From contig NZ_LPNO01000002.1 in the NCBI RefSeq assembly GCF_001952855.1, positions 367,513 through 431,512 on the forward strand: 64,000 nucleotides of DNA, written 5' to 3'. The number at the start of each line of letters is the position of its first letter. Positions within the stretch are counted from its first letter, which is position 1. Shown in pieces: positions 16,580 through 24,511 of this stretch. The notes under the pieces were generated by a model. It did not search any database. It had not been told where the DNA came from and saw nothing but the letters and a program-made list of their open reading frames with translations. The stretch is from Pseudomonas sp. ATCC PTA-122608 (lineage in GTDB: Bacteria > Pseudomonadota > Gammaproteobacteria > Pseudomonadales > Pseudomonadaceae). The position numbers were made by a program, and so were the translations under genes.

Positions 16580-17406
16580 GCCGAGTCTGGATGATTACCG
16601 GCAGCGCTGGCGGCCTGGGTGCCGGCATCGCCCGCGCGGCGCTGGACCACGGCGACCAGGTGGTGGTCACCGACCTGGACCTGGCCCGCCTGGATCAAAC
16701 CTACAGCGGCGACCAAGTGATGACCGCCGCCCTGGACATCCGCGATGAGCAACAGGCCCAAACGGTGGTGGCCGCAGCCATCGCACGATTCGGACGCATC
16801 GATGTGCTGGTCAATAACGCCGGCTACGGACAGTTCGGGCCTTTCGAGGAAGTCGAACCCGAGGCCATCGAGCGCCAGTTCGCCACCAACGTGTTCGGCA
16901 CCTTCAACGTCACCCGCGCGGTGCTGCCGGTGATGCGCCGCCAGCGCAGCGGCCACCTGGTGATGATGTCGTCCAATGGCGGCTTCAAGGGCGTGCGTGG
17001 GGCCTCGATGTATTCGGCGTCGAAGTTTGCGATTGAAGGGTTTTCCGAAGCCCTGGCCGAGGAAGTCGCCGAGTTCGGCATCCGCCTGACGCTGTTGGAG
17101 CCCGGGGCGTTTCGTACTGACTTTCTCGACAGCCGAATGCTCAAGCTCGGCACCCGGGCACTTGAGGATTACGCCGAACTTCGTGCGCGCACGCTGGCGG
17201 TCTTCGAGGCTCGCAATCACCGGCAAATCGGTGACCCGGACCGGCTAGGCCTGGCGGTTGTGCAATTGGCGGCTCTGGCAGCGCCGCCCTTGCGCTTCGT
17301 CGCCGGCAGCGATGCAGTCAGCGTTGTCGAGGCAAAACTGGGCCAGGTCCACGCCGATCTTGAACACTGGCGCTCGCTGTCCCTCTCCACCGATTTCCCT
17401 CAGTAA
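16576..17406 (+). CDS. Short-chain dehydrogenase/reductase (classical SDR)
   Basis: 276 residues. TGSAGGLGAGIA binds the cofactor, NNAGYG is the structural motif, and YSASKFAIEG contains the catalytic Tyr and Lys. Classical SDR of the kind that oxidises or reduces a secondary alcohol/ketone. Translationally coupled to the epimerase-like gene upstream; the SnoaL-like gene starts 11 bases downstream. Substrate unknown. Confidence 0.9.
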   Translation: MSRVWMITGSAGGLGAGIARAALDHGDQVVVTDLDLARLDQTYSGDQVMTAALDIRDEQQAQTVVAAAIARFGRIDVLVNNAGYGQFGPFEEVEPEAIERQFATNVFGTFNVTRAVLPVMRRQRSGHLVMMSSNGGFKGVRGASMYSASKFAIEGFSEALAEEVAEFGIRLTLLEPGAFRTDFLDSRMLKLGTRALEDYAELRARTLAVFEARNHRQIGDPDRLGLAVVQLAALAAPPLRFVAGSDAVSVVEAKLGQVHADLEHWRSLSLSTDFPQ

Positions 17407-17417
17407 AGGCCCCTGTC

Positions 17418-17876
17418 ATGACCGACCTCAACACCCGCGTGGAATACCTGGAAACCCGCTTCGCCCTTGAGCGCCTGATCAGTGAGTACGCCCACGCCTT
17501 CGACTCCCGCGACGAAACGCTGCTGCGCAGCATCTGGCACGACGACGCACGGCTGGACCTCGGTGCCGCGTTCGGCTGCCATGACGGCGTCGCAGCGATC
17601 ATTGCTTCAGCCCACCTCAACTGGGCAGCCATGCCGCATATGCATCACTGGATGGCCAACCCGCTGATCGACATCAGCGGCGATACCGCCGTCGCGAGGG
17701 TTGCGGTGGATTGCCTGTGCACCCATAACGAACTGGGGCAGGTGCAGATCAGCGGTCTTTATCACGACCGTTTCGAACGCCGGCAAGGGCGCTGGGCGTT
17801 CAGCGAGCGGCGCTTTGAGCTGCATTTCCTGACGCCATTGGCCGGCTGGAAGCCGGTGGCAGGGCTGGAGGCGTAG
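17418..17876 (+). CDS. SnoaL-like / NTF2-fold protein
   Basis: 152 residues. The pattern LERLISEYAHAFDSRDETLLRSIWHDDARL is the start of the SnoaL_4-type NTF2 fold, with paired MHHWMANPLIDI and AVDCLCTHN strands. These are small-molecule hydratase, isomerase or dehydratase-like proteins. Last gene of the LysR-flanked operon; a ketone/aldehyde degradation route is possible, but no substrate can be named. Confidence 0.82.
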   Translation: MTDLNTRVEYLETRFALERLISEYAHAFDSRDETLLRSIWHDDARLDLGAAFGCHDGVAAIIASAHLNWAAMPHMHHWMANPLIDISGDTAVARVAVDCLCTHNELGQVQISGLYHDRFERRQGRWAFSERRFELHFLTPLAGWKPVAGLEA

Positions 17877-17891
17877 ATCCACCCTCGACAA

Positions 17892-17936
17892 GGGTGGCGT
17901 GTTTGGCCGATTATTCGTGTCCGCCAAACGCCACCC
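17892..17936. promoter_or_regulatory. Long stem-loop in the aroA leader
   Basis: GGGTGGCGTGTTTGGC (17892-17907) pairs with GCCAAACGCCACCC (17923-17936) apart from a two-base bulge, with a 15-base loop. It begins 16 bases after the SnoaL stop and ends 10 bases before the aroA ribosome site AGGAG. No T-run follows, so it is a weak intrinsic terminator at best; it could be a leader structure or an operator. Confidence 0.65.
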
Positions 17937-17960
17937 GCCTTGAAGCAGGAGCCTTGTACC

Positions 17961-19217
17961 TTGAGTTCGCAGAAAACCGTGACCGTTACACCGCCCAACT
18001 TTCCATTGAACGGCAAGGTAGCGCCCCCCGGCTCCAAATCCATTACCAACCGTGCCTTGCTGCTGGCGGCCCTGGCCAAGGGCACCAGTCGCTTGAGCGG
18101 CGCGTTGAAAAGCGATGACACCCGCCACATGTCGGTGGCCCTGCGGCAGATGGGCGTGGTGATCGATGAACCGGATGACACCACGTTCGTCGTCACCAGC
18201 GTTGGCACGCTGCAATTGCCGGCACAACCGCTGTTCCTTGGCAACGCCGGTACCGCGATGCGCTTCCTCACTGCCGCCGTGGCCACCGTACAAGGCACCG
18301 TGGTGCTGGATGGCGACGCCTACATGCAAAAACGCCCGATCGGCCCGCTGCTGGCGACCCTCGGCCAGAATGGCATCAAGGTCGACAGCCCAACTGGTTG
18401 CCCGCCCGTGACCGTCCATGGCACTGGCCGTGTGCAAGCCAAGCGTTTCGAGATCGACGGCGGGCTGTCGAGCCAGTACGTGTCGGCGCTGTTGATGTTG
18501 GCGGCGTGCGGCGAAGCGCCGATTGAAGTGGCGTTGACCGGCAAGGACATCGGCGCCCGTGGCTACGTCGACCTGACCCTGGACTGCATGCGCGCCTTCG
18601 GTGCTCAGGTGGACATCGTTGATGAAAGCACCTGGCGCGTGGCCCCAACCGGCTACACCGCCCACGACTACCTGATCGAGCCTGACGCTTCCGCCGCCAC
18701 CTACTTGTGGGCTGCCGAAGTGTTGACCGGTGGCCGCATCGACCTCGGTGTCGCCCCGCAGGATTTCACCCAGCCCGATGCCAAGGCCCAGGCAGTGATC
18801 GCGCAGTTCCCGCAGATGCAGCCGGTGGTCATTGGCTCGCAGATGCAGGACGCAATCCCGACCCTCGCCGTACTGGCCGCGTTCAACAACACGCCGGTAC
18901 GTTTCACGGAACTGGCCAACCTGCGGGTCAAGGAATGTGATCGGGTGCAGGCACTGCATGACGGCCTGAATGAAATCCGTCCGGGGCTGGCGACCATTGA
19001 AGGTGATGACTTGCTGGTGGCCAGCGATCCGGCCCTGGCGGGCACTACGTGCAACGCGCTGATCGACACCCACGCCGACCACCGCATCGCGATGTGCTTT
19101 GCCTTGGCGGGCCTGAAGGTTTCAGGCATCAGGATTCAAGACCCGGACTGCGTCGGCAAGACCTATCCTGAGTACTGGAAAGAGCTGGAAAGCCTTGGGG
19201 TCCATCTGACCTGGTAA
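17961..19217 (+). CDS. aroA: 3-phosphoshikimate 1-carboxyvinyltransferase (EPSP synthase)
   Basis: 418 residues with a TTG start at 17961, nine bases after AGGAG (17947-17951); family N-terminus SSQKTVTVTPPNFPLNGK. It transfers enolpyruvyl from PEP to shikimate 3-phosphate. PPGSKSITNRALLLAAL, LGNAGTAMRF, DGDAYMQKRPI and RVKECDRV are the substrate-binding signatures; LIDTHADHRIAM is the C-terminal signature. Pseudomonads usually carry EPSP synthase fused to or beside prephenate dehydrogenase; a stand-alone copy of this type is known in the P. fluorescens group and related forms have been studied for glyphosate tolerance. Tolerance here is not shown. Confidence 0.92.
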   Translation: MSSQKTVTVTPPNFPLNGKVAPPGSKSITNRALLLAALAKGTSRLSGALKSDDTRHMSVALRQMGVVIDEPDDTTFVVTSVGTLQLPAQPLFLGNAGTAMRFLTAAVATVQGTVVLDGDAYMQKRPIGPLLATLGQNGIKVDSPTGCPPVTVHGTGRVQAKRFEIDGGLSSQYVSALLMLAACGEAPIEVALTGKDIGARGYVDLTLDCMRAFGAQVDIVDESTWRVAPTGYTAHDYLIEPDASAATYLWAAEVLTGGRIDLGVAPQDFTQPDAKAQAVIAQFPQMQPVVIGSQMQDAIPTLAVLAAFNNTPVRFTELANLRVKECDRVQALHDGLNEIRPGLATIEGDDLLVASDPALAGTTCNALIDTHADHRIAMCFALAGLKVSGIRIQDPDCVGKTYPEYWKELESLGVHLTW

Positions 19218-19249
19218 GCCGCCGGCGCCGGTAACGGGAGGGAGACTGC

Positions 19250-19639
19250 ATGACGATTCGCCAACCCTGCCCACCCGGCGTCTGCGACTGCAATCGTGAG
19301 CAACTGCTCGACCTTCCCGGCGCCGATGCACGCATCCTGCACCTGACGCGCCAGGAAGAAAAACGCCTGCTCGAACGCCTCGAAAACCTGCAAAGCCTGC
19401 CCGACCTGGAGCGCATGCAACAGCTGATGCACCAGCAACTGGGGATTCGCGTGCATGTCGCGCCGGGCCATACGGAAGTGAAGACAATGCGCGGGATTCA
19501 GATCGTTATCGATGACTTGCCGGGGTTGTGTCGCAAGACCCGGCAGTCGATCCCGGCAGCAATTCGCAAGGGCATGGAGAAACGGCCGGAGATTGCGTAT
19601 CGGTTGCTGGATGCCCATGACTTGTTTCGCGAGGGTTGA
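19250..19639 (+). CDS. Uncharacterised small protein, CPPGVCDC motif
   Basis: 129 residues, start MTIRQPCPPGVCDCNREQLL, preceded by GGGAGGGAG. Three cysteines within eight residues at the N-terminus suggest a metal or iron-sulfur site; a further cysteine is at LCRKTRQ. The middle is a charged helix (EEKRLLERLENL). Starts 32 bases after aroA on the same strand and may be cotranscribed. I recognise the type as a conserved Pseudomonas hypothetical but know no function. Confidence 0.7.
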   Translation: MTIRQPCPPGVCDCNREQLLDLPGADARILHLTRQEEKRLLERLENLQSLPDLERMQQLMHQQLGIRVHVAPGHTEVKTMRGIQIVIDDLPGLCRKTRQSIPAAIRKGMEKRPEIAYRLLDAHDLFREG

Positions 19640-19640
19640 G

Positions 19641-20015
19641 TCAGTTCCCTCTGCCCCCCGCAAACGACCACTCATCCGCCGCGGTCGTCGTAATCACCAC
19701 CATCACATCCTCAGGGCTCAGCCCAATCGCGACCTCCAGCCGCTCCACCAACACCTGGTAAAACCGCCGTTTGGTCTCGGTATCACGAGGTTTCCCGCCC
19801 GTGATCGCGATGAGTACATAGTCGTGGCTGCGCGGGCCGCCCAAATAGTTGGGGTCGATGATCATCTCGCCAATTTCGTGCTGGTGGATCACGTGGAAGC
19901 GATCCGCGTCAGGAATCTTGAAGCTTTCAACCAGGGCATCATGCAATCCCTGTGAAAGCGCTTGCAGATACTCAGGGGATTTCCCGCGGTGCAGGGAGAT
20001 TCGAGCGTAAGGCAT
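19641..20015 (-). CDS. Tautomerase-family protein
   Basis: 124 residues. After removal of Met the N-terminus is Pro (MPYARISLHRGKSPEY), the catalytic base of the tautomerase superfamily. RSHDYVLIAITGGKPRDTETKRRFYQVLVERLE matches the longer Tautomerase_2 group. Cytosolic. It starts four bases after the stop of the carboxymuconolactone decarboxylase-like gene, so the two are one operon, divergent from LysR at 20406. Confidence 0.85.
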   Translation of the reverse strand: MPYARISLHRGKSPEYLQALSQGLHDALVESFKIPDADRFHVIHQHEIGEMIIDPNYLGGPRSHDYVLIAITGGKPRDTETKRRFYQVLVERLEVAIGLSPEDVMVVITTTAADEWSFAGGRGN

Positions 20016-20019
20016 GGGG

Positions 20020-20298
20020 TTACTCCGCAGGATGGATGGCTGCCAACAGGTTCAGCGCCGACGCCGCTGTCGGCCAGCCGGAGTAAAACGCCAGGTGAGT
20101 GATGACTTCACCCAGTTCCTCTACGCTCAAGCCATTGCCAACCGCCCGCTGCAAGTGAAACGGTAGTTGCTCCAGACGGTACATCGCCACCAGCGCCGCC
20201 ACGGTGATCAGGCTGCGCTCCCTGGGCGACAGGCCCTCGCGCTCCCAGATATCGGCGAACAGCACGTCGCGGGTCAGCTCGGTAAATTTGTTGCTCAT
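20020..20298 (-). CDS. Carboxymuconolactone decarboxylase/AhpD-like protein
   Basis: 92 residues from ATG 20298 with GGAG nine bases upstream. TRDVLFADIWEREGLSPRERSLITVAALVA and ELGEVITHLAFYSGWPTAASAL match the CMD family. The AhpD Cys-x-x-Cys peroxidase motif is absent, so a decarboxylase/isomerase-like role is more likely than an antioxidant one. Paired with the tautomerase gene. Confidence 0.87.
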   Translation of the reverse strand: MSNKFTELTRDVLFADIWEREGLSPRERSLITVAALVAMYRLEQLPFHLQRAVGNGLSVEELGEVITHLAFYSGWPTAASALNLLAAIHPAE

Positions 20299-20405
20299 GG
20301 ACGCTCGCTCCGACAATTCAGTTGACGGGCAAAAACTAGCAAGCCAGGATCATTCCGAATATCAGATTTAATGGCATCCACCATCCCGTTTTAATGGACC
20401 ATTCA

Positions 20406-21263
20406 ATGCGCCGCCCCACCTTCGACCTTGATGTACTGCGCACCTTCGTCACCGGCGTCGAGCTGAACAGCTTTGCCAAGGCGGCGGATCGCCTGGGCCG
20501 TTCGACCTCAGCCGTCAGCGCGCAATTAAAGAAACTCGAAGAACAGGTCGGCACGCCGGTGCTGAGCAAATCCGGGCGCGGGCTGGTGTTGACGCCGGTG
20601 GGTGAAGCGCTGCTCGGCCACGCCAGGCGGTTGCTGGACCTCAATGACACTGTCTTCAGCAGCCTTAACGAAACCCAAACCGCCGGCACCTTGCGCCTCG
20701 GCTTGCAGGAGGATTTTGGCGAGCATGTGCTCAGTGACATCTTGCGGCGCTTCGCCAGGCTGTATCCGATGATCAGCCTTGAAGTGCGGATTGGCCGCAA
20801 TGCCGAGTTGCTGACCCTGATCAACAGCGCGAGCCTGGACCTGGCGCTGACCTGGGAAACCGGTCAAACATCGTCCTGCCGCACCCGCCTGGGGCAAACA
20901 CCCATGCATTGGATCGGGCCCCGGGACAAACCCCAACTACCGCGTGCCGAAGATGCGCCGCTGCCCCTGGTGATGTTCGAGGCGCCCTGCGTATTGCGCA
21001 GCGCGGCCACTGAAGCCCTGGACCGCGCCGGCATTGCCTGGCGTATTGCATTGACCAGCCCCAGCGTGGGTGGGATCTGGGCGGCGGTCGATGCCGGGTT
21101 GGGCGTGACCTTGCGCACCCGCATCGGTTTGCCCGCGCACCTGCGGGTGCTCGACGGCCTGCCGCCGGTGCCGTCCCTTGGCTATGAATTGCATTGCAGC
21201 CATCCAGCGCCAGGCCCTGCGGTAGCACAGCTGGCAGCGCTCATACAGAGCAGCCTGGTTTAG
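20406..21263 (+). CDS. LysR-family transcriptional regulator
   Basis: 285 residues from ATG 20406 (MRRPTFDLDVLRTFVTGVELNSFAKAAD). An in-frame ATG at 20394 lies inside the palindrome AATGG-A-CCATT (20393-20403), which looks like an operator, so the later start is preferred. HTH SAVSAQLKKLEEQVG, then an effector domain of the group with two-helix linker. Divergent from the CMD/tautomerase operon, its probable target. Its stop overlaps the end of the convergent flavoprotein gene by four bases. Confidence 0.87.
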   Translation: MRRPTFDLDVLRTFVTGVELNSFAKAADRLGRSTSAVSAQLKKLEEQVGTPVLSKSGRGLVLTPVGEALLGHARRLLDLNDTVFSSLNETQTAGTLRLGLQEDFGEHVLSDILRRFARLYPMISLEVRIGRNAELLTLINSASLDLALTWETGQTSSCRTRLGQTPMHWIGPRDKPQLPRAEDAPLPLVMFEAPCVLRSAATEALDRAGIAWRIALTSPSVGGIWAAVDAGLGVTLRTRIGLPAHLRVLDGLPPVPSLGYELHCSHPAPGPAVAQLAALIQSSLV

Positions 21264-21865
21264 GCGGTTTCGCAGGGTTCCAGGGTGACGAACAGTTGTC
21301 GCCCCAACTTCGCCACCGTTTCCAAGTGCTGTTCGGCAGCGCCGCTTTCCGAGTCCAGTAGCAGCTCGGATGTCAGCACTTTCGCTCCGCAGTAATCAAA
21401 GATCCCGTGGTCGATTTGCGTACGCATGGCGTTGGCATAGCCGTGGCGTTCAAACACACCTTCGTCCGCCCCGCCGACGCCCAGCAAGTGAACCTGCAAA
21501 TGGCCGAGCTTTTTCACCACCTTCGTCTCAAGGCTGTAGTCGATCGCCCAACCGTTGACGAATACCCTGTCGATCCAGCCCTTGAGCAAGGCCGGCATCG
21601 ACCACCAGAAGATCGGGAACACCAGCACCAAGGCGTCGGCGCGGTCGAGTCGGGCCTGTTCGGCCATTACGTCGGCCGGCGGCGTGGCGCGGGTGCGGTG
21701 CACTTTATGGTCGGCGGCGCTGTAGCGCGGGTCAAAACCTTCGGCGGCGAGGTCGGCAATTTCAAAGGTGTGGCCGGCGGCGGTTATGCCGGCGGCGGCC
21801 TGTTTGGCAAGGCTGTGGGTCAGGGAGTGTGAGTCGTGATGAGCAACAACGATCAGCGCGTGCAT
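21260..21865 (-). CDS. NAD(P)H:quinone oxidoreductase, flavodoxin-2 fold
   Basis: 201 residues from ATG 21865, with AAGGAG eight bases upstream. LIVVAHHDSHSLTHSLA is the flavin phosphate loop; LVLVFPIFWWSMPALLKGWIDRVF is the diagnostic Flavodoxin_2/MdaB motif. It should reduce quinones or azo/nitro compounds by two electrons with FMN or FAD. Divergent from a TetR regulator with a palindromic operator between them, the classic arrangement for inducible electrophile defence. Confidence 0.9.
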   Translation of the reverse strand: MHALIVVAHHDSHSLTHSLAKQAAAGITAAGHTFEIADLAAEGFDPRYSAADHKVHRTRATPPADVMAEQARLDRADALVLVFPIFWWSMPALLKGWIDRVFVNGWAIDYSLETKVVKKLGHLQVHLLGVGGADEGVFERHGYANAMRTQIDHGIFDYCGAKVLTSELLLDSESGAAEQHLETVAKLGRQLFVTLEPCETA

Positions 21866-21922
21866 GGCAGTGACTCCTTCGGGGTAGCGATGAGAAGGCA
21901 AATTGAGTAGGCTTGAGCTAAG

Positions 21923-21935
21923 TTACCGTTGGTAA
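21923..21935. promoter_or_regulatory. Candidate TetR operator
   Basis: TTACC-GTT-GGTAA, a perfect 5-bp inverted repeat, followed by a partial second copy (GTTAC TTTTGGTA) to 21948. It lies 21 bases before the TetR start and about 58 bases before the divergent flavoprotein start, where it could control both. Confidence 0.6.
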
Positions 21936-21955
21936 GTTACTTTTGGTATATAAGC

Positions 21956-22558
21956 ATGTCAAGCGATCAATCCCCTGCCCCTCGCCGTCGACTGTCCCGG
22001 GATGACCGGTTGCGCCAGCTGCTCGACGTGGCCTGGCAACTGGTGCGAGAAGAAGGCACCGATGCCCTGACACTGGGGCATCTGGCTGAGTTGGCCGGCG
22101 TTACAAAGCCGGTGGTGTATGACCATTTTGGCGATCGCGCGGGGCTGTTGGCCGCGCTGTATGAAGATTTCGACGCCCGTCAGAACCAGGTATTTGCCGC
22201 CGCAATCGAGGCCAGCGAACCCACCCTGGACGACCGCGCCTGGGTGATCGCCTCGTGCTACGTCGACTGTGTGTTGCTGCAGGGACGTGAAATTCCGGGG
22301 GTGATTGCGGCCTTGGCCGGCAGCCCGGAACTGGAGAGCATCAAGCGTGAGTACGACGTGATTTTCCTCGGCAAGTGCCGCGATGCCCTCGCCCCCTTTG
22401 CCGTGGACGGCGTGATTACCCAGGCCGGTTTGAGGGGAATGTTGGGCGCGGCGGAAGCCTTGTCCCATGCCGCAGCGAGCGAGGAAATCAGCGCGCTGGA
22501 GGCACAGGAGGAACTGTTTGCGAGCATCAAGTCGATGGTGAGTCGAGGCGTACGTTAA
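21956..22558 (+). CDS. TetR-family transcriptional regulator
   Basis: 200 residues from ATG 21956 (MSSDQSPAPRRRLSRDD). The HTH is LTLGHLAELAGVTKPVVYDHFGDRAGLLAALYEDF. The C-terminal ligand domain has two cysteines in ASCYVDCVLLQG that could sense electrophiles. Probable repressor of the divergent quinone oxidoreductase. Its end overlaps the GNAT gene on the other strand by four bases. Confidence 0.9.
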   Translation: MSSDQSPAPRRRLSRDDRLRQLLDVAWQLVREEGTDALTLGHLAELAGVTKPVVYDHFGDRAGLLAALYEDFDARQNQVFAAAIEASEPTLDDRAWVIASCYVDCVLLQGREIPGVIAALAGSPELESIKREYDVIFLGKCRDALAPFAVDGVITQAGLRGMLGAAEALSHAAASEEISALEAQEELFASIKSMVSRGVR

Positions 22559-23229
22559 CCCAGCCTTGCGTGCACAAACATCCGGGCCTTGTGGGTCATC
22601 TGGTCGAAGTGACGATCACGCTGTTTTTCGGCATCGACCATCGCCCGCTTGCCGTGCTTTTGCAGCAGGTAGGTGTGGATCTGCCGCACCTCCAGCGAGC
22701 TGTAGATCGACGCCACATCCAGCAAACCCATCAGACCGTCAGTGCTGTAGTCGCGGGTGTTCATCATCACCTGGGTACCGCGCACGCCGCGCAGTTGAAA
22801 GCCCATGGACTCGAACGCCGGCACCTTCTCCACCGCGCAGGTCAGTTCGGCATGGGGGTAGCGAGCGAGCATGTCCTGCATCATCGCCCGCGCCACGCCT
22901 TTGCGCCGATGGCTGGCGTGCACCGCCATGTAGGCAACGCCGCAGGCTTCTGGATCATCCTTCACCGGCAGGTACAGCAGAAAGCCGATCACCTGCTCCT
23001 GTGTGTCCAGCGCGACGATCAATTCAACCGCAATGCCCTTGGAGCCGCCCAGCGCTTCGAGGTACAGGTGCACTTCGTAGCCGATCGCGTACTGGTAGAC
23101 GTTGTACAGCAGGTTGCTCGGCGGGATGGCGACCATGCTGATGTCCGTCAGGTAGTCGACCACCATCTGCAGGATCTGCGCGTTGATAGGCTCGGGGCAT
23201 GGGGTTTCATAATGGGTAAGGCTGAACAT
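22555..23229 (-). CDS. GNAT-family N-acetyltransferase
   Basis: 224 residues. VAYMAVHASHRRKGVARAMMQDML is the acetyl-CoA-binding motif A; the C-terminal 90 residues (YSTDGLMGLLDVASIYSSLEVRQIHTYLLQKHG) go beyond a minimal GNAT and are conserved-looking but unassigned. Substrate unknown, cytosolic. The 464 bases downstream toward lhgR hold a REPIN and the lhgR promoter only. Confidence 0.85.
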   Translation of the reverse strand: MFSLTHYETPCPEPINAQILQMVVDYLTDISMVAIPPSNLLYNVYQYAIGYEVHLYLEALGGSKGIAVELIVALDTQEQVIGFLLYLPVKDDPEACGVAYMAVHASHRRKGVARAMMQDMLARYPHAELTCAVEKVPAFESMGFQLRGVRGTQVMMNTRDYSTDGLMGLLDVASIYSSLEVRQIHTYLLQKHGKRAMVDAEKQRDRHFDQMTHKARMFVHARLG

Positions 23230-23307
23230 TTGAATTCCTGGTGTTTCATTTTAAGGCCCGGCGGATTGTACCTGCTCAAGGGCCGCCGTGGACCCGGAAG
23301 CACCCAT

Positions 23308-23439
23308 TGTGGCGAGGGAGCTTGCTCCCGCTGGGCTGCGTAGCAGCCCCATTAAGCGCACCGCGTTCTTTCAGCGGGAAACAGGATGCAGGTTTTGGGG
23401 CCGCTTCGCAGCCCAGCGGGAGCAAGCTCCCTCGCCACA
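23308..23439. repeat. REPIN (GTGGCGAGGGAGCTTGCTCCC type)
   Basis: TGTGGCGAGGGAGCTTGCTC at 23308 onward and its complement ending at 23439, with GCTGGGCTGCG / CGCAGCCCAGC completing the stem. About 50 bases of unique loop. From its end to 23635 I see no gene or clear signal. Confidence 0.9.
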
Positions 23440-23635
23440 GGGGGGTTGGTGCTTTCCAAAGCGATGGGCCAGGTCGCCGCCCTGTCACGTCTTTGCGCAC
23501 GTTTCAGGTGACCTCGCCACGGCCACTCCCGCCGACGTGGGAAGTGGGATGCAAGCCACGTTCGGCGTGGCATTGGCACTGATTGGTGTAAGCCTTTTCC
23601 TGGGCCTACACGCCCGGTTCCGCGTAACAGCTGTC

Positions 23636-23672
23636 TTGACAAGGTAAAATCGTAACGACTATTGTCTGACAA
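23636..23672 (+). promoter_or_regulatory. lhgR promoter with overlapping operator
   Basis: TTGACA (23636-23641), an 18-base spacer and TATTGT (23660-23665). The palindrome TTGTC-T-GACAA (23662-23672) overlaps the -10 box. The same 15-base core GTCTGACAACCTGAT recurs before lhgO. FadR-type regulators bind TNGTNNNACNA sites, so this is a good autorepression operator. Confidence 0.75.
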
Positions 23673-23693
23673 CCTGATTACCAAGGTTTTCCC

Positions 23694-24404
23694 ATGCTTG
23701 AGCTCCAGCGCCCTGATTCGCTCGTTATGCGTGTTGTCAGCGCCATTCGTGCAGAAATCGATTCCGGCCAACTGGCGCCCGAAGCGCGCCTGCCCACCGA
23801 ACAGCAACTGGCAGAACAACTCAACGTCAGCCGTTCGGTGGTGCGTGAAGCGATCGCCCAGCTCAAGGCCGACGGCGTACTGACTGCGCGGCGTGGCCTG
23901 GGCTCATTTATTTCCCAGACCCCGGCCGGCACCGTGTTCCGTTTCCCGGAAAAAAACGGCCGCCGTCCGGACCTGGCGCAGATGTTCGAAGTACGCCTGT
24001 GGATCGAAACCCAGGCCGCCTCGATTGCCGCCCAGCGCCGCGATGCCGCTGACCTGCACCGCATGAAAACCGCCCTGCAGGAAATGCACGACAAACGCGC
24101 CGACTTCGAAGCCGCCGCCTTGGCCGATGTGGAATTCCACCGCGCCATCGCCGAGGCCAGCAAGAACGACTATTTCGTGGCCTTCCATGACTTCCTCCGC
24201 AGCCAGCTGGCCAGTGCGCGCAAGACCGCCTGGGAAAACTCTGCCACCCGTTTTGTCAGTGGTTCAGCCGACGCCACCCAGGAACACACCGCGCTGTACC
24301 AGGCCATCGTCGACGGTGACGCCCAAGGCGCCGCTGCCTGTGCCGAAGCCCATTTGCGCGCGGCAGCACGGCGTTTGCACCTGGAATTGCCCGCCATCAA
24401 TTAA
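23694..24404 (+). CDS. lhgR: FCD-domain GntR regulator of L-2-hydroxyglutarate use
   Basis: 236 residues. The N-terminal winged helix ARLPTEQQLAEQLNVSRSVVREAIAQLKADGVLTARRGLGSFI is GntR/FadR type; the C-terminal all-helical FCD domain carries the usual metal-binding Asp/His set (DVEFHRAIAEAS, EHTALYQAI, AEAHLRAA). LhgR of P. putida is known to repress lhgO until L-2-hydroxyglutarate binds; this gene has the same neighbour. Ends in a clean terminator before the lhgO operator. Confidence 0.85.
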   Translation: MLELQRPDSLVMRVVSAIRAEIDSGQLAPEARLPTEQQLAEQLNVSRSVVREAIAQLKADGVLTARRGLGSFISQTPAGTVFRFPEKNGRRPDLAQMFEVRLWIETQAASIAAQRRDAADLHRMKTALQEMHDKRADFEAAALADVEFHRAIAEASKNDYFVAFHDFLRSQLASARKTAWENSATRFVSGSADATQEHTALYQAIVDGDAQGAAACAEAHLRAAARRLHLELPAIN

Positions 24405-24424
24405 ACGATCCAGACCCGTTTGAA

Positions 24425-24451
24425 GCGTGCCTTCGGGCGCGCCGGTTTTTT
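24425..24451 (+). terminator. Rho-independent terminator of lhgR
   Basis: GCGTGCC-TTCG-GGCGCGC, a seven-pair stem (one G-T pair) with a UUCG tetraloop, followed by CGG and six T. It separates lhgR from lhgO, which therefore needs its own promoter. Confidence 0.85.
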
Positions 24452-24461
24452 AACAAAATCA

Positions 24462-24473
24462 TTAGTCTGACAA
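24462..24473. promoter_or_regulatory. Candidate LhgR operator before lhgO
   Basis: TTAGTCTGACAA, followed by CCTGATA; it shares GTCTGACAACCTGAT exactly with the site in the lhgR promoter. Located 38-50 bases before the lhgO start. Confidence 0.75.
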
Positions 24474-24511
24474 CCTGATAAGCAGACTGAAATGCGTAGG
24501 TACCTAAAACA

